64,000 nt of DNA, taken from the NCBI GenBank assembly GCA_965213885.1, contig OZ243919.1, positions 1,550,001-1,614,000 on the forward strand, given 5' to 3'. Below the pieces are notes generated by a model. The model saw only the letters and a list, made by a program, of their open reading frames with translations. It was not told where the DNA came from and did not search any database. This DNA comes from VYFG01 sp965213885. Lineage in GTDB: Bacteria > Pseudomonadota > Gammaproteobacteria > Arenicellales > Poriferihabitantaceae. A program made the position numbers and the translations under genes. Numbering within the stretch: the stretch's first letter is position 1; the number at the start of each line of letters is the position of its first letter. Positions 42,741 through 51,316 of this stretch are shown in pieces.

Positions 42741-44424
42741 CGCCCGACCGGCGGGCCGGCGAGCCGCTGCGCTGGGATTGCTCCCACCTGTCGGCCACGC
42801 CCACGGAGGCATCCGAAGGGGGCAGCATGCCCTTGCCAAGGATCAGGTCCGCGCCACGTTCCGCGGTCATGATGGTCGGTGCGTTCAGGTTGCCGTTGGT
42901 GATGACGGGGAAAATGGAGGAATCCACCACCCGCAGCCGGTCCACGCCCTGGACCCGGGTTTCCGGATCCACCACCGCCATGTCATCGGTGCCCATCCGG
43001 CAACTGCAGGACGGATGATAGGCGCTTTCCACGTTCTGCCGGATCCAGGCATCGATTTCGTCGTCTGTCCGCACGCCCGCACCGGGTTGTATCTCGTCAC
43101 CCCGGTACGGATCCATCGCCTCCTGCGCGATGATCTCCCGGGAGAGGTGCAGGCTGCGGCGGAAACCCAGGACGTCGTCCGGATGCTGCAGGTAGTTGAA
43201 CAGGATTTGCGGCTTGTCCGCGGGATCGGGCGTTAGCGCCCTGACATGCCCCCTGCTTGCGGGCTTGTTGTGACCGACGTGCAGCTGGAAACCGTGCCCG
43301 TCGAACGCCGCCCTACCGTCGTAGCGCATGGCGGCGGGCAGGAAATGGTACTGGATGTCCGGTGCCTTCAGACCCGGCCGGGACCGGATGAATCCGCAGG
43401 ATTCGAAATGATTGGTGGCGCCAAGCCCACTGCGGAAGAACTGCCACCTGGCCCCGATCAGGAACTTGCTGAGGAGACCCAGTTTCGCGTTCAGGGTGAT
43501 CGGCCGGCGGCACCGGAACTGGAAATAGTATTCCAGGTGGTCCTGAAGGTTCTCTCCCACGCCGGGCAGTTCATGCAGAACCGGGATGCCCGCTGCCTGC
43601 AGCACGTCGCCCGGACCGATTCCCGACAGTTGCAGCAGATGGGGGGAGCCCACCGATCCAGCGCTGAGGATCACCTCCCTGTCCGCCCCGACCCTTGCGG
43701 CATTTCCGCCGGTTTCATACTCCACGCCCGTGGCGGCCCGGTTTTCCAGAATCACCCGCCTGGTGAGCGCCCCGGTGACCACTGTCAGGTTGGGACGTCC
43801 CGCCGCCGGTTTCAGGTAGGCGTTGGACGCCGACCAACGAACGCCGCCCCTGACGGTCATGTGCATGGCCCCGAAGCCTTCCTGGCGATGACCGTTGTAG
43901 TCCCCGGTCGGCGGATAACCCGCTTGGACCCCCGCCTCGATGAAGGCACGGTACAGCGGATTCTGCATCTCGTTGCCGTTGCAGACGGACAACGGTCCTC
44001 CCTGCTCACGATAGGCGTCGCGGCCGAACTTCCAGTCGTCGGCCCGGCGGAAATACGGCAGGCAGTGCCGGTAGTCCCAACCTGCCGCGCCGGCCTCCTC
44101 CCATGCATCGAAGTCCAGCGGATGGCCACGCACGTAGACCATGCCGTTGATGGAGGACGATCCGCCCAGCACCTTGCCCCTGGGGCAATGCATGACCCGG
44201 TTGTCCAGGAAGGGTTCGGGTTCGGTATGAAACTGCCAGGCAAACCGCTCCGTGTTCATGGGAATGGAAAGCGCCGTCGGCATCTGAATGAAGATGCTGC
44301 GGTCGGAGCCGCCATGTTCCAGCAGCAGCACCCGGTTGCCAGGATCGTCGCTCAGGCGGTTGGCCAGCACGCATCCCGCGGAACCCGCACCGACGATGAT
44401 GTAGTCGTAGCGATCGGTCATCAT
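42730..44424 (-). CDS. betA: Choline dehydrogenase (GMC oxidoreductase)
   Basis: BetA oxidises choline to betaine aldehyde with FAD at the inner membrane. The 564-residue protein tracks E. coli BetA over its whole length: YDYIIVGAGSAGCVLANRLS, GKVLGGSSSINGMVYVRG (GMC signature 1), SAGSVGSPHLLQLSGIGP (signature 2), HELPGVGENLQDHLEYY, IQYHFLPAAMRYDG, ESAYHPSCSCRMGTDDMAV with the catalytic-region His, and NGNLNAPTIMTAERGADLI. No betaine aldehyde dehydrogenase or BetI is adjacent. Another alcohol substrate is possible, but similarity to BetA is strong. Confidence 0.85.
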   Translation of the reverse strand: MMTDRYDYIIVGAGSAGCVLANRLSDDPGNRVLLLEHGGSDRSIFIQMPTALSIPMNTERFAWQFHTEPEPFLDNRVMHCPRGKVLGGSSSINGMVYVRGHPLDFDAWEEAGAAGWDYRHCLPYFRRADDWKFGRDAYREQGGPLSVCNGNEMQNPLYRAFIEAGVQAGYPPTGDYNGHRQEGFGAMHMTVRGGVRWSASNAYLKPAAGRPNLTVVTGALTRRVILENRAATGVEYETGGNAARVGADREVILSAGSVGSPHLLQLSGIGPGDVLQAAGIPVLHELPGVGENLQDHLEYYFQFRCRRPITLNAKLGLLSKFLIGARWQFFRSGLGATNHFESCGFIRSRPGLKAPDIQYHFLPAAMRYDGRAAFDGHGFQLHVGHNKPASRGHVRALTPDPADKPQILFNYLQHPDDVLGFRRSLHLSREIIAQEAMDPYRGDEIQPGAGVRTDDEIDAWIRQNVESAYHPSCSCRMGTDDMAVVDPETRVQGVDRLRVVDSSIFPVITNGNLNAPTIMTAERGADLILGKGMLPPSDASVGVADRWEQSQRSGSPARRSGDAR

Positions 44425-44552
44425 CAGATCATCACTGGGCTGTGGTAGGAGACTGAAACGCCGGCAATCGTATCAGATCGTCGTCAGCGCAAGGGAACCA
44501 TTTCGCCGCCGGCGCGTCACAGGGTGTATCATGCAACCCTCAACACGTCACC

Positions 44553-45023
44553 ATGAATATGTTCAAGGCAACCACCCTTTCACGAATCCTGTCCGCAATG
44601 GCCCTGTTGCTGGCCCTGGCACATCCCGCCCTTGCCGCCAAGGACCAGGTCTACACTTCCCTGTTCTCCAGCAATGCCGCGGGGGGCTATGACGTCACCG
44701 GCTATTTCACCGAGAACAAGCCCGTCAAGGGCAACAAGAAGTACAGCACCTCGTACAAGGGCGCAAACTGGCTGTTTGCCAGCCAGGAGAACCTGGATCT
44801 GTTCCTTGCGGATCCGGAAAAATACGCACCGCAGTACGGCGGATACTGCGCCTGGGCCGCGGCCGGGGGGTATACGGCCAAGGGCGACCCGAAGCACTGG
44901 AGCCTGCACGACGGCAAGCTCTACCTGAACTACGACGCGGACATCAAGCGGCAGTGGCTGGGCGACATGGACAACCTGATCGCGCAGGCCGACAGGAACT
45001 GGCCCGCGCTGCTGGAGGACTGA
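44553..45023 (+). CDS. Exported YHS-domain protein
   Basis: This 156-residue protein has a signal peptide (ILSAMALLLALAHPALA) followed by a YHS-type domain: GYDVTGYFTENKPVKGNKKY, ANWLFASQENLDLFLADPEK and YAPQYGGYCAWAAAGGY. The YHS fold often binds metals such as copper or is a small partner domain. Single-copy periplasmic forms like this are widespread and mostly uncharacterised. It is transcribed divergently from betA. Confidence 0.82.
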   Translation: MNMFKATTLSRILSAMALLLALAHPALAAKDQVYTSLFSSNAAGGYDVTGYFTENKPVKGNKKYSTSYKGANWLFASQENLDLFLADPEKYAPQYGGYCAWAAAGGYTAKGDPKHWSLHDGKLYLNYDADIKRQWLGDMDNLIAQADRNWPALLED

Positions 45024-45177
45024 TTCATCCACGGCCCCCGAGTCCACGCTGGCGGGAGCCGGGGACGCCGGCTGTTGCCCTGCGCACGCTAGCCCGGCGG
45101 AAAGTCCCGGATCTCCCGCCGGTATCCCACCGGCGGCGATTCGGGTAGGATTCGCGCCCCCCGCCACCGGCCAGCAC

Positions 45178-45669
45178 ATGCCGTCCCAAGTGGAATTCAG
45201 GATACGACACGGCGGTCCGGAAGACATCGCCGCCATCGCATCGTTCAATACCCGCATGGCCCGGGAAACGGAGGGCATGTCGCTGGATCACGACACCATC
45301 ACGGCGGGAGTCCGCGGCATGGTCGAGCACCCCGAGCGCGGCTTCTACCTGGTGGTGGAGACCGGTCCGGCCGGGAAGCCGTTCATCGTGGCGTCGCTGA
45401 TGGTCACCATGGAATGGAGTGACTGGCGCAACGGCATGTTCTGGTGGATCCAGAGCGTGTACGTGCTGCCGGAGTATCGCCGCAGGGGACTGTACCGCTC
45501 ACTGTACGACCGAGTCAGGGATCTGGCGACCGGGGCAACAGGGGTCTGCGGCTTCAGGCTGTATGTCGAGAAGGACAACCACGCGGCCAAATCCACCTAC
45601 TGCGCCCTTGGCATGTCTGAAACGGCATACCGGATGTACGAACAGGAGCATTTGCCCCATATCGAATAA
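45178..45669 (+). CDS. GNAT-family N-acetyltransferase
   Basis: The 163-residue protein shows the GNAT core: an N-terminal RIRHGGPEDIAAIASFN, motif A around YVLPEYRRRGLYRSLYDRV (acetyl-CoA binding, RRxGL/G) and motif B around GFRLYVEKDNHAAKSTY. FWWIQSVYV precedes motif A, as in many small-molecule acetyltransferases. The substrate is unknown. It follows the YHS gene after about 150 bases that contain a short hairpin. Confidence 0.82.
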   Translation: MPSQVEFRIRHGGPEDIAAIASFNTRMARETEGMSLDHDTITAGVRGMVEHPERGFYLVVETGPAGKPFIVASLMVTMEWSDWRNGMFWWIQSVYVLPEYRRRGLYRSLYDRVRDLATGATGVCGFRLYVEKDNHAAKSTYCALGMSETAYRMYEQEHLPHIE

Positions 45670-45685
45670 ATCTCTTTACATACAT

Positions 45686-45736
45686 AACATAATAGTTTGA
45701 AATTTATATATTTATGACATCCATAACTATTATGTT
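45686..45736. promoter_or_regulatory. 12-bp inverted repeat upstream of the 111-residue orphan gene
   Basis: AACATAATAGTT (45686-45697) and AACTATTATGTT (45725-45736) are perfect inverted copies 27 bases apart in AT-rich sequence. The right arm touches the -35 box of the next gene, so a dimeric regulator or a looped structure could control it. It could also serve as the end of the GNAT transcript. Confidence 0.5.
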
Positions 45737-45765
45737 TTGACCGCAAACGGCTCAGGAAGTATAGT
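45737..45765 (+). promoter_or_regulatory. Strong sigma-70 promoter
   Basis: TTGACC (45737-45742), a 17-base spacer and TATAGT (45760-45765) give a near-consensus promoter. An AGGAGG ribosome binding site at 45786-45791 lies 7 bases before the ATG at 45799. Confidence 0.75.
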
Positions 45766-45798
45766 GTAGGGTCAGTGATTCACAAAGGAGGAGTGCCT

Positions 45799-46134
45799 AT
45801 GTCCAATCTGCACATACTGGAGCAAGTAATTTCCACCAGCCTGGAGCCAATGATGGAGGAGGCGGAAGAAAACGGACTTTGGTTTTACCACATGACCGAA
45901 ATGGGAGAGGAAATCTGGTGTTCCCCTCCCTTTCTGCGCAAGGAGCAAGCCAAAGGCCAACTCATCATCGCCCCGGAGCACTGGGAACTCCGCAACCCGG
46001 TGGGCTACATGAGCAAACTGGCCCGTGACTGTCAGGACATTGTGAACGAATACAATGATATGGCGCGTCGCCTGAAAATCCAGGAAACCCTGGAGTTGGT
46101 CACGCACTCAACCCATCCCGCCGACTTCAGATAG
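45799..46134 (+). CDS. Small acidic protein of unknown function with strong expression signals
   Basis: The 111-residue protein starts MSNLHILEQVISTSLEPMME. It is rich in charged and aromatic residues (EENGLWFYHMTEMGEEIW, PEHWELRNPVGYMSKLA) and ends in a helical part (CQDIVNEYNDMARRLK). No signal peptide or membrane helix is present. The ATG at 45799 is set by a perfect AGGAGG. The codon pattern is that of a real gene, and the promoter and inverted repeat ahead of it suggest regulated high expression. No family is recognised. Confidence 0.7.
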   Translation: MSNLHILEQVISTSLEPMMEEAEENGLWFYHMTEMGEEIWCSPPFLRKEQAKGQLIIAPEHWELRNPVGYMSKLARDCQDIVNEYNDMARRLKIQETLELVTHSTHPADFR

Positions 46135-46183
46135 ACCCGCCGACGCTGCGGCAGCAGACCGACCGGGATGCCGTCCGGGCCAT

Positions 46184-47317
46184 TCACTGCCATGCCCGGT
46201 TCCTGACCGAGCCTTCCCGCGCGCCGTCACTCGTATGGACGGTCAGCACGGTTCCCGGCTCCGACACCGAGACATCCACCGTCGCGAACGACAGGTTCCC
46301 CCGGAAGCGCGGCGACCATGCGAGACTCGTGACCCGGCCGGCCGGGTGTCCCGAGCTGTCCGAAACCCGGTAGACCGACCTCGGTGCGGGCACGGCGTCG
46401 CCGGGAACCAGCAGATGAACCAGCCGGCGCCGGACCCCCTCCCGGCTGATCCGGTCCAGAGCATCCCGGGACAGATATTCCGCCGCCTTGCCGAGCCTGA
46501 AGAACCGGTCCAGGCCGCATTCCATGGGATTGGAGTCAAGCGTCATGTCGCTCCCGTAGGAGAGCAGCCCGGCCTCCAGGCGTTCGATCAGATTCGGACA
46601 GCCCGCGCGGATATTGAACGGTCGGCCCTGCGTCCAGACCAGGTCCCACAGTTCCAGACCCCGGGAGGAATCCTGCAGGTAGATCTCGAATCCGCCCTGG
46701 CCGCTCCAGCCCGAACGCGCCAGCACCACGGACGTGCCGGCCAGTTCACAGCGGATGAACCGGAAAGCCCTGAGTTCACGCACCCCGGGGCCTGCCAGCC
46801 TTTCCATGAGGTCTTCCGACCTCGGGCCCTGGATCGCCAGGGGACTGACATCGGGCTCGAAAACCCGCACATTCAGCCCGCGGCCCGCCGCAAGGCCTTT
46901 CAACCACAACAGCACATCCGAATCCGCAACGGATATCCAGAACCGGTCCGTGTCCAGGCGCAGGATGACGGGGTCGTTGACGATGCCTCCGTTCTCATCC
47001 ACCAGCGGCGTGTACAGGCATTGCCCGATGTCGCAGCAGGAGATTTCCCTCGGTGTGGCCAGTTCCACCAATGCCAGGGCGTCGGCCCCGACAACCTCCA
47101 CCTGGCGCTGGCAGGATACGTCCCAGACCTGGACATGACGGCGAAGATGCTCATAGTCCTCGACGAGTGACCGGTATACCGACGCCAGGGTCATGTGGTT
47201 GTACACCGACACTTCCCTGACTCCGTTTTCGAAGATTCTCTGTTCGAACGGGGTCGTACGAATCCGACGGGAATATACGAGTGTCTGGCCGTGCATGGAG
47301 AGCGGGGCAACTGTCAT
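46184..47317 (-). CDS. dmdA: Dimethylsulfoniopropionate demethylase (DmdA)
   Basis: DmdA transfers a methyl group from DMSP to tetrahydrofolate, giving methylmercaptopropionate. The 377-residue GcvT-fold protein follows the DmdA pattern rather than glycine-cleavage T protein: SRRIRTTPFEQRI, SVYNHMTLASVYRSL, HVQVWDVSCQRQVEV, DENGGIVNDPVILRLD, WISVADSDVLLWLKG, ARSGWSGQGGFEIYL and GCPNLIERLEAGLLSYGSD followed by NPMECGLDRF. An ATG at 47317 or eight residues later can serve as start. It is divergent from the acyl-CoA ligase, which could act next on methylmercaptopropionate. A GcvT-like demethylase for a related substrate is the alternative. Confidence 0.8.
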   Translation of the reverse strand: MTVAPLSMHGQTLVYSRRIRTTPFEQRIFENGVREVSVYNHMTLASVYRSLVEDYEHLRRHVQVWDVSCQRQVEVVGADALALVELATPREISCCDIGQCLYTPLVDENGGIVNDPVILRLDTDRFWISVADSDVLLWLKGLAAGRGLNVRVFEPDVSPLAIQGPRSEDLMERLAGPGVRELRAFRFIRCELAGTSVVLARSGWSGQGGFEIYLQDSSRGLELWDLVWTQGRPFNIRAGCPNLIERLEAGLLSYGSDMTLDSNPMECGLDRFFRLGKAAEYLSRDALDRISREGVRRRLVHLLVPGDAVPAPRSVYRVSDSSGHPAGRVTSLAWSPRFRGNLSFATVDVSVSEPGTVLTVHTSDGAREGSVRNRAWQ

Positions 47318-47367
47318 CGGGGCGGGATGCGATGATAGGTAGAAATGCCTCCGGATCCGTGCCTGAA

Positions 47368-47386
47368 TGCGACCGAAGCGGTCGCA
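47368..47386. promoter_or_regulatory. Candidate operator between dmdA and the acyl-CoA ligase
   Basis: TGCGACC and GGTCGCA form a perfect 7-bp inverted repeat around GAAGC in the 123-base divergent spacer. A -10-like TACAAT (47394-47399) follows it, and the repeat would overlap the matching -35. It could control both directions. Confidence 0.45.
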
Positions 47387-47440
47387 ATTGTCTTACAATC
47401 GCCGGTATTTTATTTCCGTCGGCACTGCTGGCAGAAGTAT

Positions 47441-49081
47441 ATGCAAGAACACTACGATATCCTGCCCCCCATTGGCGGCCTGAACCATGTGGTTCTGAGC
47501 CCGATTTCCATCCTCGCCAGGGCCAGCGACGCCTACCCGGATCATGATGCGATCATCTACGGGCGGAGACGGTATACCTGGAAGGAAGTAGCCGCGAGGG
47601 CCAGGCGACTGGCTTGCGGGCTGAATGCCCTCGGCGTTTCCCGGGGCGACACGGTGTCGATGATCGCGGGAAACACACCGGAACTGCTGGAGGCCCACTA
47701 CGGGGTGCCGATGTCGGGCGGCGTGCTGAACGCCATCAACGTGCGCCTTGACCCGGACACCATCGCCTACATCCTGGAACACAGCGACTGCCGGGTGCTG
47801 ATTGCCGATACGGCCTATTCCATGGCGGTGAGGCAAGCCCTGGCTTCCATGGAAAGACCTCCGGAAGTGGTGGACATCGTGGATGACCAGTTCCCCTCCC
47901 CCGAGGGCGGCGGGGGCCGGCTCGGACGGATCACCTACGACGACCTCCTCGGCACGGGCGACAGCGACGGCGGATGGGGATACCCGGAATCGGAATGGGA
48001 TGCACTGACCCTGAACTACACCTCGGGCACGAGCGGGAGGCCGAAGGGCGTCGTGTATCACCATCGCGGGTCATACCTGATGTCCATGGGCACGGTGGCG
48101 GCCTGGCGGGTCCCGAAACACCCCGTCTACCTGTACACCGTGCCGCTGTTCCACTGCAACGGCTGGGGGCATATCTGGACCATGGGGATCATGGGGGGCA
48201 CATTCATCTGCAACCGGACCATTTCCGCCGAGGTCATCTTCAAGGCCATTCGGGACTACCGTGTCACCCACTTCGGCGCCGCGCCGATCATCCTGTCCAT
48301 GCTTACCTCGGCGCCCCCCGAGCAACAGTTCCGGCCGGACTACACGCTGGAGGTGATGACGGCCGGCGCCCCCCCTCCCAGCAAGGTGCTGGAGAGGACT
48401 GCGGCCCTCGGCATGAATGTCACCCATGTATACGGACTCACGGAAACCTATGGTCACGTCGTCTATTGCGACTGGAACCCCGACTGGGACCGGCTGGCCG
48501 TGGAGAACCAGGCGGAAATCAAGGCACGCCAGGGTATACGGTTTCCCATGATGGAGTCCGTCCGGGTCGTTGACACCGACAGCGGCAGGGAGGTGCCCGC
48601 CGACGGCGTGACCATGGGCGAGGTGGTGATGCGCGGAAACCCGATCATGAAAGGCTACTACAAGAATCCACAGGCAACCGGCGAGGCTTTCAAGGACGGC
48701 TGGTTCCACAGCGGCGACCTGGCCGTGGTCCATGCGGACGGATACATCGAGGTCAAGGACCGCCTCAAGGACATCATCATCTCCGGCGGCGAGAACATTT
48801 CCTCCATTGAGGTGGAATCAGTCCTCTACCGGCACCCCAGTGTGGCCGCGGCCGCCGTGGTGGCCATGCCCGACGAGAAATGGGGTGAAACTCCGTGTGC
48901 CTTTGTTGAACTGAAACCCGGAGCAAAAGCCGATGCGGACGAGATCATCGGTTTCTGTCGGGAACACATGGCCGGGTTCAAGCGGCCATCGCGCGTGGTC
49001 TTCATGGAACTGCCCAAGACATCCACAGGAAAAATCCAGAAATTCACGTTACGCGAACTGGTCCGGAACGGCAATGTCTGA
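47441..49081 (+). CDS. AMP-forming acyl-CoA ligase (possible DmdB or gamma-butyrobetaine ligase)
   Basis: This ANL-superfamily ligase of 546 residues makes an acyl-CoA with ATP. Visible are the P-loop LNYTSGTSGRPKGVVYHHRG, A5 HVYGLTETYG, A7/A8 FHSGDLAVVHADGYIEVKDR, IIISGGENISSIEVE and the catalytic lysine in PKTSTGKIQKFTLREL. The ATG at 47441 is chosen because MQEHYDILPP resembles family starts. Next to dmdA, a methylmercaptopropionate-CoA ligase role (DmdB) is plausible. The downstream hydroxyacyl-CoA dehydrogenase and the carnitine-type genes make a betaine-type carboxylate equally possible. The substrate cannot be told from sequence. Confidence 0.82.
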   Translation: MQEHYDILPPIGGLNHVVLSPISILARASDAYPDHDAIIYGRRRYTWKEVAARARRLACGLNALGVSRGDTVSMIAGNTPELLEAHYGVPMSGGVLNAINVRLDPDTIAYILEHSDCRVLIADTAYSMAVRQALASMERPPEVVDIVDDQFPSPEGGGGRLGRITYDDLLGTGDSDGGWGYPESEWDALTLNYTSGTSGRPKGVVYHHRGSYLMSMGTVAAWRVPKHPVYLYTVPLFHCNGWGHIWTMGIMGGTFICNRTISAEVIFKAIRDYRVTHFGAAPIILSMLTSAPPEQQFRPDYTLEVMTAGAPPPSKVLERTAALGMNVTHVYGLTETYGHVVYCDWNPDWDRLAVENQAEIKARQGIRFPMMESVRVVDTDSGREVPADGVTMGEVVMRGNPIMKGYYKNPQATGEAFKDGWFHSGDLAVVHADGYIEVKDRLKDIIISGGENISSIEVESVLYRHPSVAAAAVVAMPDEKWGETPCAFVELKPGAKADADEIIGFCREHMAGFKRPSRVVFMELPKTSTGKIQKFTLRELVRNGNV

Positions 49082-49114
49082 TCACGTATATTCCACTGCA
49101 ACTACCCTATCGTC

Positions 49115-50422
49115 ATGACCAGAATCGAAAAAGTCGCCGTGCTCGGATCGGGCACCATGGGCTCCGGCATCGCCGGAATATGCGCCAACGCCGGCTGCCA
49201 GGTACTGCTCCTGGATCTGAACGAATCCAATTGCAATTCCGCCCTGGAGAGACTGTCCGGGGGCCGGGCACCGGTGGTGCAGGATCCCGGCCTGCTGGTC
49301 AATATCCGGACCGGCTCGTTTGACGGGGGCCTGGACAGGATAGCGGACTGCGACTGGATCTGCGAGGCGATCGTGGAAGATGTCGGCATCAAGCGAGACA
49401 TGTTCAGCCGGGTGGAAGCGGTACGCCGGGACGACTCCATCATCACGACCAACACCTCGGGAATCCCGCTCAGGGACATCTACACGGGAATGCCGGAGCG
49501 GCTGTGCCGTGACATCGCTGTGACCCACTTCTTCAACCCCGTGCACATCATGAAACTGGTGGAGCTGGTGCCGGGGGAGGCTACCCGGACGGAGGTGATC
49601 GGGACCCTCGCGGATTTTCTTGGAAACACCCTCGGCAAAGGCGTGGTATATGCCAAGGACACGGTCAATTTCATCGGCAACCGCATCGGTTGCATGTGGA
49701 TGCTGGCCGGACTCCACATCGCGGAGACCTCGATGAACGAGGACGGCCTGGATATCGAGACTGTCGATGCATTGATGTCAGCGCCCATCGGATTGCCGGC
49801 GACGGGGCTGTACGGACTCGTAGACCTGATCGGCCTGGACGTCATGTACAACGTCGGGCGCAACCTGGAGGCTAACCTGCCGGACGGTGACGCGGGAAGG
49901 CGATTTGTCCGGTTCACCGACCCGGTCCAGAAACTGTACGACCGGGGTCAGCTCGGCAGAAAATCCGGTGGCGGCTTCTACAAACTCATCCGCCACGACG
50001 ACGGCAGCAAGTCCATGGCGGTATTCGATGTCGCCAGGGATGAATGGCAGCCCTCGGGCAAGGTGGTCCTGCCCGAGAACGAGCAATCGCTTCAGGGGCT
50101 GTTCGCCGCGGACAGCGCCAACGGACGTTTCGTCCGCAACCTCATGACCGAAACCCTCTGCTACAGTGCGGACCTGGTGCCTGAAATCGCGGACGACATC
50201 GTCAATGTCGACCGGGCCATGCGCTGGGGTTTCGGATGGAAAAAAGGGCCCTTCGAACTCATCGACGAACTGGGTGCCCATCACTTGGCCGAATCAGCGG
50301 ACAATCTGGGCCTGGCACCACCGGCCATGCTAGCGAAGCTGCTGGATCGTGGGGAATCGACGTTCTACCGCCGGGACGGCAGTGAATTTTTCGGCGTGGA
50401 CGGCCACTGGCACCGGACCTGA
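49115..50422 (+). CDS. 3-hydroxyacyl-CoA dehydrogenase
   Basis: This NAD-dependent enzyme of 435 residues oxidises an L-3-hydroxyacyl-CoA. It has the Rossmann motif VLGSGTMGSGIAGICANAG, the catalytic His in VTHFFNPVHIMKLVELVPG, VNFIGNRIGCMWML, and two C-terminal 3HCDH domains, the second including DRAMRWGFGWKKGPFELIDE. No enoyl-CoA hydratase domain is attached, unlike FadB/FadJ. It lies 33 bases downstream of the acyl-CoA ligase and faces caiD. L-carnitinyl-CoA is a good candidate substrate in this setting. Confidence 0.87.
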   Translation: MTRIEKVAVLGSGTMGSGIAGICANAGCQVLLLDLNESNCNSALERLSGGRAPVVQDPGLLVNIRTGSFDGGLDRIADCDWICEAIVEDVGIKRDMFSRVEAVRRDDSIITTNTSGIPLRDIYTGMPERLCRDIAVTHFFNPVHIMKLVELVPGEATRTEVIGTLADFLGNTLGKGVVYAKDTVNFIGNRIGCMWMLAGLHIAETSMNEDGLDIETVDALMSAPIGLPATGLYGLVDLIGLDVMYNVGRNLEANLPDGDAGRRFVRFTDPVQKLYDRGQLGRKSGGGFYKLIRHDDGSKSMAVFDVARDEWQPSGKVVLPENEQSLQGLFAADSANGRFVRNLMTETLCYSADLVPEIADDIVNVDRAMRWGFGWKKGPFELIDELGAHHLAESADNLGLAPPAMLAKLLDRGESTFYRRDGSEFFGVDGHWHRT

Positions 50423-50438
50423 GGAAACCTGGGGAACT

Positions 50439-50457
50439 CCGGGGAACAGATCCCCGG
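50439..50457. terminator. Candidate bidirectional terminator
   Basis: CCGGGG (50439-50444) pairs with CCCCGG (50452-50457) across a 7-base loop, between the convergent 3-hydroxyacyl-CoA dehydrogenase and caiD genes. No U-tract is seen. Confidence 0.4.
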
Positions 50458-50490
50458 CCACCCGGTCCCCGTCCGGCCCCGCCGGGCTCT

Positions 50491-51273
50491 CTATTTCCCT
50501 TTCCAGACGGGGTCGCGCTTTTCGGCGAATGCCCGGGCGCCCTCGAGCTGGTCCTCGCTGTCGTACAGCGTGCGCACGGTGGGGATCGCGGATGCGCGCA
50601 GCAGGTCAAAACCTTCCTGGGTGGTCCGGCACTCGGTCATCCGGATCGTCTCCTTGATGGCCGCAAACACCAGGGGAGGGCCACTGGCCAGCAGCCGGGC
50701 AAGCTCCCTCGCACGACCCATCAGCGCATCAGGTTCCGTGACCTCGTTGACGAGTCCCCAGCGGTGGGCTTCCGCGGTATCCATCCAGCGTCCGGTGAGA
50801 AGCAGGTCCATGGCCACATGATAGGGGATTCTCCGGGGCAGCTTGATGGTGGCGGCATCCGCCAGTGTGCCGGCGCGTATTTCCGGCAACGCGAAAGAGG
50901 CGGTTTCGGATGCGATGATCATGTCCGCCGAGATGGCCAGCTCGAATCCGCCCCCACAGGCAATTCCGTTCACCGCCGCGATCACGGGTTTGTTGAGGTC
51001 CGGCAGTTCCTGGATGCCGCCAAATCCTCCGATGCCGTAGTCGGATTCCACCGACTCACCCCCGGCAGCCGCCTTGAGGTCCCACCCCGCGCAGAAGAAC
51101 CTCTCCCCCCCGCCGGTGATGATGGCAACCCGAAGGTCCGGGTCGTCGCGAAATTCCGCAAACGCCTCCCCCATTTGACGGCTGGTGGCCACGTCAATGG
51201 CATTGGCTTTCGGACGGTCGAGAACAACTTCCAGAACGGCGCCTTCACGGCTGATCTTGAGTGGTGATTCCAT
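50491..51273 (-). CDS. caiD: Carnitinyl-CoA dehydratase / crotonobetainyl-CoA hydratase (CaiD)
   Basis: CaiD interconverts crotonobetainyl-CoA and L-carnitinyl-CoA. The 260-residue crotonase closely tracks E. coli CaiD: ILDRPKAN-type opening (VVLDRPKANAIDVATSRQMG), FRDDPDLRVAIITGGGERFF, AGWDLKAAAGGES, NKPVIAAVNGIACGGGFELA, SFALPEIRAG and the C-terminal FAEKRDPVWKGK. The ATG at 51273 gives the family start. It is the last gene of the SDR/acyl-CoA dehydrogenase/ADP-forming synthetase operon. A generic enoyl-CoA hydratase is the alternative, but the match to CaiD is unusually good. Confidence 0.82.
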   Translation of the reverse strand: MESPLKISREGAVLEVVLDRPKANAIDVATSRQMGEAFAEFRDDPDLRVAIITGGGERFFCAGWDLKAAAGGESVESDYGIGGFGGIQELPDLNKPVIAAVNGIACGGGFELAISADMIIASETASFALPEIRAGTLADAATIKLPRRIPYHVAMDLLLTGRWMDTAEAHRWGLVNEVTEPDALMGRARELARLLASGPPLVFAAIKETIRMTECRTTQEGFDLLRASAIPTVRTLYDSEDQLEGARAFAEKRDPVWKGK

Positions 51274-51316
51274 CGTTGGCTCCCTGGTCAGGATAGATTT
51301 CAAAGGTTGCAACCAG

